Below, piece by piece: positions 1 to 12,949 of a stretch of DNA of 64,000 nucleotides. Both the position numbers and the translations under genes were made by a program. Every line of letters begins with the position of its first letter. The stretch's first letter is position 1. This DNA is from Antedon mediterranea (taxonomy: Eukaryota; Echinodermata; Crinoidea; Comatulida; Antedonidae): contig NC_092672.1 of assembly GCF_964355755.1 (NCBI RefSeq), positions 6,882,001 to 6,946,000 on the forward strand, written 5' to 3'. The notes under the pieces are model-generated. The model saw only the letters and a program-made list of their open reading frames with translations. It ran no database searches and was not told where the DNA came from.

Positions 1-1329
1 CTAGACTACTGTTGCCATCACGAACCACAACTGAAAAATATACTTTTTCCACCAGACCTAAAGTAATCCTTGGTCCGCCAAACTTGGCAGAATTCTCGAA
101 TTTTAATTTAAAAAAATTTGGCCATCATCTGGACACGATTTGGGTATTACAGTTTTGTTACTTATGACATTACGCCTTAGTATCATCTTTTTCATTATTG
201 CCTTTTTACTTGATTTTTGGTTGATTAGTAAATGTTAAATTGTTGTTATATTGGAATTGGTAACAACTCTTGGCTTGTGTAACATAATGTATTGATGAGC
301 TGTTTTAACCTCATGAACAGATTTACTTTTATTACTTTCATTTCTTTTATGTACATTTTCAAAGTATTGAATGATATGTCCTTTCTCATATCGAGTATTT
401 GGAAAATAATGGCTTATTCAAACTTCTTTAGCAATCCTTGAACAGTCTGGTTGGTTCAGTCACCATAAGCACATGTATGGTAATTGTAATATTTTCATTG
501 TTCTCGTAAAGACGAAATTCCCCATCATGTTCTGAGCTTGAGTATGATATTGTTTCTTAGAAATGAGGCTAAACCTTTTTGTTGATTTTTGCACAACATT
601 TCCATTCATAAAATTTGCATTGTTCACATAGTTCATTTTAAGTTTGAAAAAAGGGCAATATATGAAAAAGAGGATACTAGAGCGTAACATGTCATTAGTA
701 ACAAAACTGTTCCTATTCATCCAATCTCTTCTAGATGATTACTGTATATGGTCGATTTCTTTTTTTTTTTTAATTTGAAAATCTTTGAGAACCACAAAGC
801 TGGACGGTCCTTGGATGACTTAGGTCTGGAGGACAGAAATCTTCGGTGTCTTTTCCCCATTCAGTGGTTGTTCGTGTTATGGCAACAAAGAGAAATGTAG
901 CAACATGAAATTGTTATGCAACAGCAAACACAAGTGACGGAAACACTAACTTTCCAAAACAAAACTTTTACTGGATTTCATCAGTAGGCCTACACATTAT
1001 TGCTAAATATGTGGAAGACTTCATTTAAGTACTCGATTAGATGAGATTGGGTATTTTTTGTATATACAATTTTCTCATTTCTCATTTACATTACTCTAGA
1101 CTCACTACAAATAGGACAATCTATTCAACTTTGTTCAGTATACTTTGTTCAATTGCACATGCAAGCAGCCATCTTCGACAAGTGCTCAAAAGTGGGTTGC
1201 AAAATAATATCATAAATATACAATTAACTATACAATTAACTGAACAAATTTATAAATTTTATGTATTTAACAAGTCAATAACTATACTTCCTGACATTTT
1301 TTTGAAAAGTCTTCTATTAAGCAGAATAG
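1..1329. other. Non-coding stretch, left edge
   Basis: I see no supportable gene or structured repeat here. Short openings on both strands lack family similarity and splice context. The later exons of gene Z (transcribed leftwards) should lie beyond position 1, so this is most likely part of its intron 4. Confidence 0.5.
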
Positions 1330-1334
1330 AAACA

Positions 1335-1870
1335 TATATATTCTGAACAATCTGACACCAAAATGAACTTTCCACTCCAACCCAATAATGAGATATGGCA
1401 ATTTGCCTGAAAAAACAGGTCAAAGGTCAAATATGGTATTTCTGGTCATTATTTGAGAAAAAACTTTATTATAGTAAATAGAAATGTTTATGTTCTGAAC
1501 ATTTTGACACCAACATTAACTCTCTATGACAAGTAGTTTTATGGATATCAAAATATATTAACCGTAACAAGGCTGGTAATTACATCGTAACGGTCAAAGG
1601 CAAAACTGAGTACTTCCGGTCATTTTTGGATAAAATGTTTCATTAAATTAAATAGTAACATATATATTCTGAACAATTTGACACTTAAATAAACTGTCTG
1701 TGACAACTATTTACTGAGATATGGCAATGCCTTAAAATATGGGTCAAAGGTTAAAACTGGTACTTCCGGTCATTCTTTTAAAAAAAACTTCATTAGAGTA
1801 AATAGGAATGTTTATGTTCTGAACATATTGGGCTAAAAATTAACTCTCTATGACCAGTATTTTTAGAGAT
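1335..1870. repeat. Diverged tandem repeat, ~155-175 bp unit, about 3.5 copies
   Basis: Units restart near 1341, 1494, 1667 and 1815 with the shared string TTCTGAACAATTTGACAC or close variants. Each continues with a 'gagatatggcaat'-like part and a 'ggtcaaaggtcaaa'-like part. The first unit holds AGGTCA-A-AGGTCA near 1418, a perfect DR1 nuclear-receptor half-site pair. Later units hold degraded versions. The repeat lies in the presumed intron 4 of gene Z. Confidence 0.65.
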
Positions 1871-2076
1871 ATAGACTGTTTAAGCGAAAATGTCCGCCAT
1901 TTTAAATTATGCAAATTAGGTGACCCAAGGGGTCATTTTGCCTGGCGCCCATCAAAAATTGAATTTGTATAGGGTGGGCAACCTGTATACCAAATTTGGT
2001 GCTTTTGGAAGAAACTGAACCAAACACCCTTATTTCAGCCCTAACAGACTCCACTGTAAAGAATGTCATTTCATAC

Positions 2077-5000
2077 TTATTATACAGCGTTACATCCGGG
2101 ATCCATAAGGCTGACTGTTGAATAAACACTGCTGTTATATTGTTATAATCTTCAGGGTTCCATAACATAAATTCGTCTTTCCATGTCTGATATAGAAAAA
2201 TGAATGAATTTAAGCACTAAGTACGTATATAATTTTCTATATATCTATTGGCCTAAACGGGAAGGGTTACCCTCTTTAAGATAGTTGAAATACAATAGAC
2301 AAACATTACAACCAAAACGATGATTTCTAGACTTTTCTAGTAATAACCATAATCATGATAATCATAATCAAGTATAACTACCGGTGTATACTTAGAGCTT
2401 GGAGTTTGCGAATTTGTCTTTTTTGTTTGTATACGTTTGTTGATATGGATGAATATTCCGAAATAAAAGAAATTGAAAATAGTTGCGCATGCTCAGAAAC
2501 AAAAGAGTCAAAATTATTCACACTTTCCTCGAATGCAACACGCATTTATTAGTGCATGTGACCAGCTAATATAAAACGTTTATATTATTTAAAACAGTTA
2601 TTTTTATTTATCTTTAAATAAGTTAAAGATGTATTGTCCCTTGAAACACAAAAAAATGAAGGTCAAAATATTCTAAATTTAAAGTGGCCATATCAAAGTA
2701 AAATTAAAGTTTTTCACTTTAAGTCGAAAATTCGAGCCAAAAACAACAAGTTTACGTAATTAACAGGTAAATTAGTTTGATTACATTTCATCTGGAAAAT
2801 CGTCACGAGCGAAAGTAAACAAAGATTTCAAACCATGAGTACGCATTATGCATATGCTAAATTAGGATTGTTTACAACTCGTCACGGTTAAAATGGACCT
2901 GAAATGGATTTTCGATTTTTTTCATTTTAGAATGATGTTTTGGGGGCTATTAGGTGTTGCTAGAATGTATATTGTTACAAAATATAAATTGGCCCTTTTG
3001 GGGAAAGCCCCATTTGAAAATCAAAAAAATTCGCGGGTGACGTCACTTTGCGAATATATTCCTATCCCTCCAATGAACAATTTGCAGTTTTTTGGCTATA
3101 ACTCTTGAAATCTATGGAGTATTTTCTAAAAAATGCCTGTGCATTTGCAGAAACGTATTTAGAATTTTTTTAGATAAAATTATTACCGTATAAACGGTTA
3201 TTCATCGAGTAAATGACGATTTAAAATCTTAAAATCAACGGTTTTTTTTCTGGCAATACCGAAGTTGGCCTGGCAACGTTGTCCGGGATACAGCTCCGTG
3301 CGCAATGATGCGTATCCATATTTTCCGTTGTGTATTTTGTATCGTTCGTAATTTATACTGCTAAAATGTGTTACTTTCTTTAGTTTTTAGTTTAGCAGAA
3401 TTAAATTAGTAATATGAGATGATAATTTATTTGTCACGAATCAGGCAGTTCGAAAACGAATTTTATTCATATTTTACTTTGTCTTGACAATGAGCGCAAC
3501 AAGTTGTTGATATCGCTTTGGTCCTTGGATGCACATGAAACGGAGCCTCGCCGCATGATGTGGGTGGTGGATCGACTCCGCGCACTGGATTGGGGGCCTA
3601 GGCCTAGTAAAGGTTTGGGAGGTAGGCCTTCTAAATTCGGGTTTTAGAACAAACGAAGTACATTTTAGGGACCTATATTTCAACAACATTAGATATTGAA
3701 TAAATTAGTATTAGTGTCAACGCTTCGCGTATCTTTCCAGGCCGTCGATCATTCACTGACTATCGGGCGGCATACACGCTCTCGATATCATCGTGTGTAT
3801 ATGTGACGTCGTGAATATAGAGGCTTCCGACGGCCGTTGAAATAGAATATTGCAATGGCGTGAGTAATTTTCGCTAATTTACCATGGTATCTTAAAATTT
3901 CGTTTTTACTCAAAATACTATACATTTTGTTTTTATTTGTATGAATTTGTGTTAATTTGATACATTTAAATAACATGTGTGAATTTCTTGAAAATCGAAA
4001 TTCCATTTCAGGTCCATTTTAAGAAGGTATTTTCACACAGATCATGAGGAAGTTTTATGATTATGCATACAGAGTAGCCAAACAAGCGCGTTTCATTATG
4101 GGATATGTTTTGATTGAAAACTTTGACTGGAAGTCAAAGTTATTTTTGTAACAAAAAAACGTATGTATTTCAGTTAACATTTTTTTTTTCGAAACATTTT
4201 TGGTGATAGTTAATAACTATTATGATACTTCAAAATGACCCACCTTTTTTCGAAATCTTTTATTTTTTATTTTTTTGGAATTAGTCAAAGGGACAATACA
4301 TCTTTAAGTTTTTAAATAAATAAATAGGCCCAAATAAGTTTTTAATAAGATTAAGTCGAATCACTTACCATCTTATACCAACCGCTTATTGTCATTTCTT
4401 GTCTGTTTTCACTCTGAATACAAATAATAAATGATTAGATGACCTTATTCGAAGGTTTGAGTGCGACTGTTTTCAACATCGCCGCCATTTCATCTCTCTG
4501 AATGATTCATTTTTTGTAATACTTATATAAGGCGGAAAATTGCAATTATATGCAGTGAGGATTTATGTAAGAATAGTATCATTAAAATCTATTGAAATGT
4601 AGGCCTATCATAATTCAATACGTAATTTTTATAATCTCACTTTTACATTTCCAATACATTATTAATATAATTACAAATCAGTTTGTTTTGCCGCCATTTT
4701 TGCCGCCATTTTCGCCGCCATTTTTGCCGCCATTTTTGCCGCCATTTTTGCCGCTGCTTATTTCTGTTTATAATCTTTTCGGAATTAATATAGGCCAATC
4801 AATAAAAAGTAATTTGTGAATCAAATTGAATATACAGGTAAAGGCCATATGGATTATAGAATTATAGAGTTATTATTATTAAAACCAATAATAACCATAG
4901 ACTACTAATGATACTGTGACATTTAATGTTTTGCATCAACCTGTCAATAGAATGACATCATTTAACGAATTGAAAGTTTGACACACGAGCAATCTAAATA

Positions 5001-6604
5001 ACAGATTCGATTAAAGTTCCATTATTAATTATTAATTATTCATACTAACAGCTTGTGTAAACATTAATGCTAATAGTGCACGAATTAATGTATTGTTAAT
5101 TATTTAAATAATATCATTATTATATGTGTCGGCTTGTGTCAATATTATTTTCACTCTGGCGTATTTATCTCATATGTATGTACACACAATTAATCTCGTA
5201 ATACAGGTTGTAGAAAATACAAGCATAATGATTTGGTATTTATTTTCAATTCACTTTATACGAGTTACGCTAATACAGTGTATGCAGTGTAAGACTGAAA
5301 TATGAATATTATTAATACAGAAATCGAACTGCATACGTAGTCTTGATTTTCTAAAGTTAAAACAACTCAACAGTAACGATATAAAGATTACTTTACTCGA
5401 TCATGTAAAAAAAAATCGATATGTGTTTTGTAATAAAGTGCAGATTACAAGAAATACTGGTACAGTTTAATAGAAAATCTACGAACATATTACATTTTAG
5501 TTACTTTGCGAAGTTTTAATCCTAAAATGTTGATTATTACATTTGTGTTGGCTTCTTTTTGTTTTAATTCTTTAGTTTTTATTTTACTTTATTAATTCTT
5601 ATGACGGATGGACAGTGTATCGTGGTATAACTCAACGCAAGGATTTACTCACAACCATAATTAATTGGACCAATCACAAGCGAGAGATGATTTGAGCTGT
5701 CCCATGTGATTGGTCAAATTAATTGTTCATCATGTAAATTTTTGTATCGCGTGAAGAGAACCAATCTATAGAATGATTAAAATTAAACGTCTTACCACTT
5801 CAATTACTTGCGTAATAAGTAGTCGCAAAACGACTGTAACGTTTGTTGATGGATCTCGTACTGGCCTTGCTGTTGGGTGAATATAGTTTTCGAGTAATTC
5901 ACGTATTAGATCTGATTCTGAGTTCTGAGCCAGTAAATGGACAGCTAAAATGTATATAAAAATAACATATTATTCCAAGTGAATTATTAATAATCGATAA
6001 TGCCAATTGCAGGATGGAGAAACTACTGCGTTTTCTTTTCAGAACTAATATACGTGGTGTACCGCAAACTTTATATCAACGATAATGGATAGTTTTTTAA
6101 TGGCTTGATGCCTTTCTTTTCTTTATAAGAATATTTCTTATACTCTATCACTTGACATGAAACGAATCGTCAGAAAATCACCGGACATCTGATAAACATC
6201 TAATTTATTAATTAAATTTTTTTTTTACTCAATCCAACAGAAAATATGACTCGCCAATTGCAGGATGGAGAAACTATTGCGTTTCTAGAAAAAAGTTACA
6301 GGCGTATAAACAAAATGGCGCTCTATTGAACGTCAGAAAAATCATGAAACTTCAAAGAGATTTGAACAAAGGACCCTCCGATTGTCATGCCTGTATGTTA
6401 ACCACCAAGACATAGCACCACATATCGAATATTACCAAAAGTGTACGCCCAATCTAAAGATAAGTGATCACATTAGCATTATAAAACACTTTGCTTATAT
6501 GCTGTTACTTATCCTAAACCGCTCATTAACATCAAATACAATTATCACAACGTACCTGAATGAAGCGAAAATATTATCAACGTAAGTATCTTGCAAAAAT
6601 TCAT
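2077..6604 (-). CDS. Gene Z: nicotinic-type Cys-loop receptor subunit, N-terminal four exons (partial gene)
   Basis: Predicted exons, read right to left: exon 1 at 6556-6604 (signal peptide MNFCKILTLIIFSLHS, phase 1 end), exon 2 at 5796-5944 (149 bp), exon 3 at 4369-4413 (exactly 45 bp, SENRQEMTISGWYKM), exon 4 at 2077-2186 (exactly 110 bp, starts TWKDEFMLWN and ends IPDVTLYN). GT/AG borders and phases agree at every junction. Exon 4 carries the W-x-P-D-x-x-L-Y-N loop-A signature of nAChR extracellular domains. The 45- and 110-bp exon sizes are the canonical nAChR exon 3 and 4 sizes. The product should be a membrane subunit of a pentameric ligand-gated cation channel. Cys loop, M1-M4 and loop C lie beyond the left edge, so subunit type is not decidable. 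The nearest paralogue is gene A (same exon 2 and 4 sizes). Intron 3 contains a whole foldback element (2627-4303). Confidence 0.85.
2627..4303. mobile_element. Non-autonomous DNA element with TTAA flanks, 1.68 kb
   Basis: Terminal inverted repeats AGATGTATTGTCCC start at 2627 and end at 4303. Each is bounded by TTAA (2623-2626 and 4304-4307), which suits a piggyBac/Kolobok-type target duplication. A second inner inverted pair lies at about 2892-2925 and 3988-4020 (aaatggacctgaaatgg and its complement), so the element can fold back. I find no transposase. The whole element sits in intron 3 of gene Z. A lone similar end (agatgtattgtcc) occurs at about 61667. Confidence 0.7.
4682..4754. repeat. 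12-bp tandem repeat (TTTTTGCCGCCA)n
   Basis: About six consecutive copies of a 12-bp unit reading ttttgccgccat, one with C for T. It lies in intron 2 of gene Z. The local openings are the translation of the repeat, not a gene. Confidence 0.85.
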
Positions 6605-6782
6605 CTTTTAATCTAAAAAAAAACATAATGTGACAAAAGTGTGTCGATATCAAAATAAATTAATGCGTACCGCGTTGCCGATAGCAGAATAATTCAGACT
6701 TGTTTAATCATCACAGTATTCTAATCAGGCGTATTGCGTTTTTTTTTGCGTCAAAAGCGTTTGATTACCGGTACTGCCCGCG

Positions 6783-7200
6783 GGGTTGCCACTTGAGACG
6801 CAACGCAATGACGTGGATGTAAAGCGTGGTTCCCACTAGCGACGCAACACAGAGACGTAACGCAACGCAAGTGAATTGACCAATCACAAGCGATGGCTTA
6901 TTCGCTTGTGATTGCTAACTGTCTATAACTTCGCTTGTCATTGGTTAAAACGCTTGCATTGCGTTTACGTCCTTGCGTTACGTTATAGTGGGAACCAAGC
7001 TTAACGTAAGCGAGTTGACCAACGACAAGCTCGAAAAATCCATCACTTGTAATCGGTCAAAACACCGTACGGTATGCTTAGTTCCATGCCACTACGGAAC
7101 GCAAGCACGTAGACGCAACGCCAGCGAGTTTTTCGAATAATCGCTTGTAATTCGTCAAATAATTTACGTTGCGCTTACATGCGTCCCAGTGGGAAGTAAG
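6783..7200. mobile_element. Palindromic MITE family 1, one good copy plus degraded arms
   Basis: The copy at about 6823-7002 opens with GGTTCCCACTAGCGACGCAA and closes with the complement (cttgcgttacg...gtgggaaccaagc). Its inner inverted boxes are gaccaatcacaagcgatgg and the reverse, cgcttgtgattg. Partial, more diverged arms occupy 6783-6822 and 7003-7200. The same family occurs at 10331-10540, 14228-14356 and 26151-26309. It has no coding capacity. Confidence 0.8.
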
Positions 7201-7689
7201 ATTTTAGCTTAATTTTCACAATTTCTTTACATATGGATTTGCAATAACGTTGTACTTACGTCCTTTCGTTGTGTCCTAATATGAACTTATAAGCGAAATG
7301 AACTGAAAATGTATCACTGTACTCAATTCAGATACTTTTAGTCGACCTTACACTGATTAGAGGTTAAAGCTTACCAGTTTAACTATGAATTTAAAAACAA
7401 CTGAACAATAACACCAGATTAATTGTGTAATTTTATTGTAAGCGGTGATGTGGTACTTATACCCGCAACTTACGTTAGGTAGTCGCTGATCGCCTATGAC
7501 TAAAGCAATTTATTGTGAAGCATTGTTTTCATTATGAATAATATAAATTTTGATTTCTGTACTTAATAATGGAATGAATTTTTCACTGATATATTTAATG
7601 TTTATAGTAAAATTGATAAATCGTTGTTATTACCGTTAAATGTTTATAATTATGTATTTATCGTGTCAAGTGACCCGCGGTTAACGATC

Positions 7690-8040
7690 ACGATAGACAA
7701 ATATGCATTTTTCATACATAAAACAAAAGAAATATAAAAACTGTTCATTCTAGAACTATTAATAACCATCTATGCTTCCTTTGATGAAAATGATATTTTC
7801 ACACGTCCAATCAAATGACGTCATGATTAGTAAGAGCAAAAATATCGTGACAATACAACGATTTTATTGTTTTTATTTATCATGACGTCATTTGATTGGA
7901 ATTTAAAAAATGTAATCAAAGACAATATAAATGATTATCCTATAGTTTTAGAACTAAAACCTTTCTAATTTCTTTTGTTTTATATAAAAAAAAATGCTTG
8001 CTTATATATTTATCGTCGATCGTTATCGTTCTATTGTATG
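7690..8040. mobile_element. Palindromic MITE family 2 (CRE-containing), copy 1
   Basis: A near-palindrome of about 350 bp: acataaaacaaaagaaat near 7720 mirrors atttcttttgttttatat near 7970, and gtccaatcaaatgacgtcatga near 7805 mirrors tcatgacgtcatttgattgg near 7880. The two central boxes each contain TGACGTCA, the full CRE palindrome. A second copy is at about 32915-33365. It has no ORF. Confidence 0.65.
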
Positions 8041-9849
8041 GGCCTTAACAACCATAATTATTAAAATCTATCCCGACTTGCTTTGAGATTTTACAACGCT
8101 TTAACACTTTCGTACTAATTGAATAATGTGTTTACATTTTTATATGATTTGTGTGTGTGTGTGAACCAGGCATTAGTCAATTTATAAGTAGGCCTATGTA
8201 AGATAACAACATTTGAAAATGTTATATCAACAAAAAATGTAATTTCTCAGAGTTTGAAATAGCAGCGCATCAGCTAATTGCATTCACGCATTCTCAAAGC
8301 AAATTGTTTTGTATCAAGGACTCCGGCAGGATAACTAGTATATTATTAAAAGTAGGGCAGGCTATTGAAATAACACGCCCACATTTATCCAAACTAATTT
8401 TCGAAATCATAATAGAAAGAAAATTAAAAGAACACTTTTTGATGAAATGGTAATAAATAACCATATTAAAAAATATTAATAATAACCTTGAGAATCTTAT
8501 TATATTTTGTTTGTACATGTTGCGTAATTAGCATTTTTGCCAATCATTTCCGTGAATCGATCGTGGTTTGTAAACTCAAACCATTTAAATAATAATATTA
8601 TCTCAACATATTCAAATTTATAAAAAAAAAATTAGATTAATAAAACCATTGAGAAATAAGTTAAATTTCTCCATGATATAGTAAATACTTTATTCACTTA
8701 GCCAATTACAGGATGGGTAGTTCTAAAACGTAATTAAAAGGATTTGGACATAGAACTTCGGGGTTCAAATGACAAGCAACAAGCTACAGTGTCATTCTAC
8801 TAAGGTTTATATTATGTTGCTATTTTACCATTGTTTTGGACAAGTTAAGGTATTCGTACTTTTTGTAAATTGTCCTATTTTGAGGTCAAGTACGGTATAT
8901 AATATTATTCTTCAATTTTAGTAAATTCATTTTGATAAATGGCTTATTTAATGGTATCGCACGCCAAGTGGGTCAAATTACATTTAAAAAAGATTTCTAT
9001 TCAATATCTGAATTGATCTAGCGTGACATTTAACACAGAAGTATAATTATATTATATCAAAAAGTCGTAATTTTGATATTATAGAAAAACATACTGTATT
9101 CCTTTGTCGTTTTAAACAATTAATAATATTAAGTTGAGTTTATGTTTTTCAAAATATAGCAGGCAACCAATTTATCATTGATGCCAACGAATGCAAACAC
9201 TATAGTTACAAGAAATATACTGTACAATCGGGTATTTAACAAACAGAATATTAAAGATAGATTTTGAAATTTTGGCCTAAAATTGAATCACAACACTGTT
9301 TATACTTACTTAACGAAACTCGAGATAACCACACACTTCTTCTTTATAACGATATAGAAACTTAGATTTCCAAATCTGTCTAAAGTTAGCCTAACATCCC
9401 GAGCTGTATTTTTTTTGGATTGATTGAAGAACGTTAGAAACTGCATTTCTACCGACGATGATAGAGGGGGTAATCTACGTTGCTCATACGGAGCCATTCA
9501 GATATGGCTCTCTGCATGCTCTATACTGATGGTTTATGCATGGAGGTATTTAACCGCGTCTAGTATCCACAATCACGTGTTAAACTCGCAGGATACGCCA
9601 ATGACCTTCCGAGAAAAAAATCGCGGGTTTGTTGAGTATGATCAGACAAATGACTCCATGATATGATGTTGGTATATAACGTTTAAATGCACCTAATTTT
9701 ACACATCATTTATGTCAAAATGGAAAATATGTGATAAAAAAAATTCGTCATTATTATACTTGAAAATAAGCTAAACAAAACAAACAGAGTAAAGTGGCGA
9801 ACTTTGTATTTAATTTGACAACAAATTGAAATAATATCAAGATACCTAT
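8041..9849. other. Intergenic, nothing supportable
   Basis: AT-rich DNA between gene Z and gene A. A short GT microsatellite lies at about 8150-8162. The opening at 9306-9497 (minus) ends at a GTAAGT-like site but has no start or similarity that I can support. Confidence 0.4.
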
Positions 9850-10328
9850 CATATCATATCATATCATTTATTTCGCCAATATACAGAACAGTACAAAAAA
9901 AACAATACAAAAGTAAGTCAATGAGGCCGGATAACCTAAAAGTTACAAATAAAAATAACCGTCGAGAGGCTCTCCACATCGAAATACTTACATAAAATGA
10001 ATAATACATGGATTCTATTAAAATTTAGATAAAACTATAAAATTCAGCAATGTGTTTTTATAAAAAATTGTAAATTTAAAAAGATAGAATTAAGAAAATA
10101 TCTTTAAAATATACATATGTTCAGATTAAAACAGATTGTTAAAATATTTCTTAAGGCTATGCTTAAAACAGTTTATATTAATTAAAAGTTGGTCGCAGAG
10201 ATCCGCAGGCAGATCTCTAAAATGTCTAACAAAAAAATTAAAGACAGAGTTATGAAATAAATCAGTCCGGGCTATAAAATTATTGCGTAACTTAAGGTTA
10301 TTAACATGTCTGCCTAACTAAAACCTTC
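9850..10328 (-). mobile_element. 3' end of a LINE (untranslated tail) with TATGA microsatellite terminus
   Basis: Read on the minus strand, the segment ends in ...ggcgaaataaatgatatgatatgatatga, the short-tandem 3' terminus typical of CR1/L2-like LINEs. Similar 'ctttattt' plus pentamer tails occur at 15362, 23985 and 48625. I see no ORF with reverse-transcriptase motifs here, so only the 3' untranslated part seems present. Confidence 0.5.
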
Positions 10329-10330
10329 CT

Positions 10331-10540
10331 AAAGCTTGGTTCCCACTAGCGACGAAACGTAACGCAATCTACGCAACGTAAGAAAATGCACTTCTAATAA
10401 TTGTGTTTGCCCCCGTCAAATCAAATCAAACCTGCGAGGTTTGCAGCACTGTTGCGTCGTCGGTTCCCACTTTTGATTACGCATTATAGCACTTTGCGTC
10501 AATACGTCGCTGCGTCGCATTCTAGTGGGAACCACGCTTT
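10331..10540. mobile_element. Palindromic MITE family 1, copy at 10.3 kb
   Basis: Opens with aagcttggttcccactagcg and ends with gtgggaaccacgctt. Both arms carry repeated 'gacgcaacg' motifs. The centre differs from the other copies, with gcctgcgaggtttgcag replacing the CCAAT boxes. Confidence 0.8.
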
Positions 10541-10699
10541 AAGGAACACAGGATTGTTATGATTTTAAGCAATTTTACAATTGGTACTACTAAAGCTATT
10601 ACTATGAAGTGAGAATAACTATAGTACATTTCCAAAACGTATGCATAAGACGTTGGTTTTGACATTTGCAGCATGTATCTTATTGTCATTTAAATTTAG

Positions 10700-11050
10700 C
10701 GCTCGCTCGCACACCGTATCGTACACTCCGGCATACTCTTTCTATTGTTGCATACTGTTCATGGAAGAAAGCACCACAGACTCGAAAGTTACAGCTCCTC
10801 TGAATATATGTACGTCTCTTCGGCTTATAAATTATGCTTGGATATACCGGTACTGAATACAAATATAGCGTCCTACCAGGGAAGAGTGAAATTAATTTAT
10901 CTCTTCCCTGGTTATACCTTGGAGGATGTATTATTACCGCGGATTGAACATCTTAAGCTCTCCGTGCCAATTAGAATTATACACGATTATGATTTGACAA
11001 GCTTTGGATTAACAAATGGGAATCATTCGGACATTGTGTGCTTAAACAGT
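10700..11050 (+). CDS. Candidate internal or first exon of unknown plus-strand gene
   Basis: One frame stays open from an acceptor-like ...atttaaatttag (ending 10699) to a strong donor, cagt|gtaagtac, at 11050/11051. It encodes about 117 residues, including QGRVKLIYLFPGYTLEDVLL and PIRIIHDYDLTSFG, which look protein-like (mixed hydrophobic and charged, low repetition). In another frame, 10641 starts MHKTLVLTFAACILLSFKFSA, a good signal-peptide look-alike, but it is out of frame with the longer opening. I recognise no family and no downstream exons, so this is either one exon of an unidentified gene or a chance opening. Its base composition is less AT-rich than its surroundings. Confidence 0.3.
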
Positions 11051-12057
11051 GTAAGTACTGATTTTATTATTAATTAAATTTAATGAATATTATTTACATA
11101 ACAATTAGTTACTTTAATTCTACTGTAACTTTTTATTATTATTGTTAGTATTACTACAGAATATACCCGGGCGTAGATTAGCGTCCACCCCGGCCCTTGT
11201 TGAGGTTATTAGGAATAAATTAAGACAATACAAAAGTCCTGTACTGATGATTTAAATAATTTTACGTTGTCCGTCGGTCTATGTACAGTATTTAAAATGT
11301 TCGTTACTTGTGATTCAGTTGTCTGCTTCGATTTGTTTACGCGACACACAGTTCTTGGTAACATGCGCATGCACACGAATTACTTACTATTAGGTTCCTT
11401 AAATCAGGGAGGAATTATTTCTAAATAATGCCTCCATGCTTTATTTGTTGTTTTATTATTTGAAGTTTCATGGTGTATTAACTGAAATAAAACTGATTTA
11501 ATTAGATTTTATTTTAATACGAAGCGCGTCCAGATCAGATTGCAATAATATTATTGCAACACAATCTGGAAACATGTATACATTTAATACATTTATAAGA
11601 ATAATTACCCTTGGTGATATATACAATATTATTGTATATATAACTTTATGGGTAAAATATTCAGGTGGTAGTTGTTTATGATTTATTTTATTGTAGAGAT
11701 ATAAATTAACCGAACGTAAACTAACTAAATGACCTTTCTCCCATCATTAAAAGCAGTACACATTCAACTTATACATTTTACAGTATACAAGCTCAAATAG
11801 GGATAGAAATAACATACTTAAATTCAACAAAATAGGGATAGAAGGAACACGAAATTAAATATGTTTAAAATAATACATTTTTTTATATATTATTTTTGCT
11901 CTTAAATTAAAATCAGAAAAAGAATAGTTAAAATTGATATCCAGCAGTAAATAGGCAGAAACAAAAGAAATGATATTAACAATGCAAATGGTTAAATTTT
12001 ATTTTAGGAAATGTAACATTTGAAATCGTAATTATTTAATAACTGTACAACCTGTTA
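11051..12057. other. Intergenic, nothing supportable
   Basis: AT-rich DNA without recognisable exons or repeats. A short local palindrome surrounds 11540-11570 (gattgcaataatattattgc). Confidence 0.4.
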
Positions 12058-12201
12058 AGCTCTGTCTACAGTATCAAACTTTGTGTGACAAACATACAGA
12101 ATGTGCCCATATATAGACATGATGATGTCATATCACTACCATATTTGTATACGTACATCACACTTTTTTTTCTAAACTAGTTTGATAGTGTAGACTGAGC
12201 T
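12058..12201. mobile_element. Palindromic MITE family 3 (AGCTCTGTCTACA), copy 1
   Basis: Terminal inverted repeats AGCTCTGTCTACA...TATCAAACT and the complement agtttgatagtgtagac(t)gagct bound a 144-bp element. The core includes cccatatatagacatgatg. Other copies are at 13984-14112 and 21959-22092. Confidence 0.75.
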
Positions 12202-12949
12202 AACTATAAGTATGTTTTTTTTAATAAATTGCCTACAATAAACATTGATTAAAACAAAAATTTATGAGCATTAAGTAACAGTTACTACCATTTAAAAAAC
12301 AAACATGTAACAAACACTGTCTCCATGGTAACAGTATCTCATCTATTAATTTAAAATAGAAAATTGGAAGATTAATTTTAAATATGATTTTTTAATGCAT
12401 TTTTATTTTACCTTTGATTTTATTTATTTACCCCATGTAAATTATATCTCAAACGATAATAATAAAATCTGCGATAAAGATGTAAAATATGAGTAGATTT
12501 ATTTGGTATTAGAGATTTAATTAATAAAGGCAGCCATCTTGTTCTGGTAATGTTGATCAAAATAGTTGGACTAATGTATTGAAGAATGGTTTCAACAACT
12601 AATCGCCAAAGCGCCACCATTTTTCCAGTAACAGACATCGGAGAGTAATAGATAATATTGAACAAAAGTTGTTTATAAGTTGTTTGTTAGATCAAGGAAC
12701 AATATTTTTTAGTATTTGAATTTAATGCATATTGGTCGCTGAAAATATTAAAAACTATATGAAATGTAATTGTACATGTACAGTAACACATTTATATTAA
12801 CAGAATAACCAGATAACATTTGAAAATAATAAAAACACCCCACAACTACAGTGCTTGCTTTTTATAATATACATAGTGACTCTTAACTACGGGTGTCATT
12901 TCCATCGAAATTCGTCGGTAAGTTGGCTCTACCCTCTTTTAAGGATGGA

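Noticed and set aside
9306-9497. Minus-strand opening ending at a GTAAGT site as a candidate exon 1 of gene Z
   Set aside because: No signal peptide, and the phase does not fit exon 2. The exon at 6556-6604 satisfies start, signal peptide, donor and phase.
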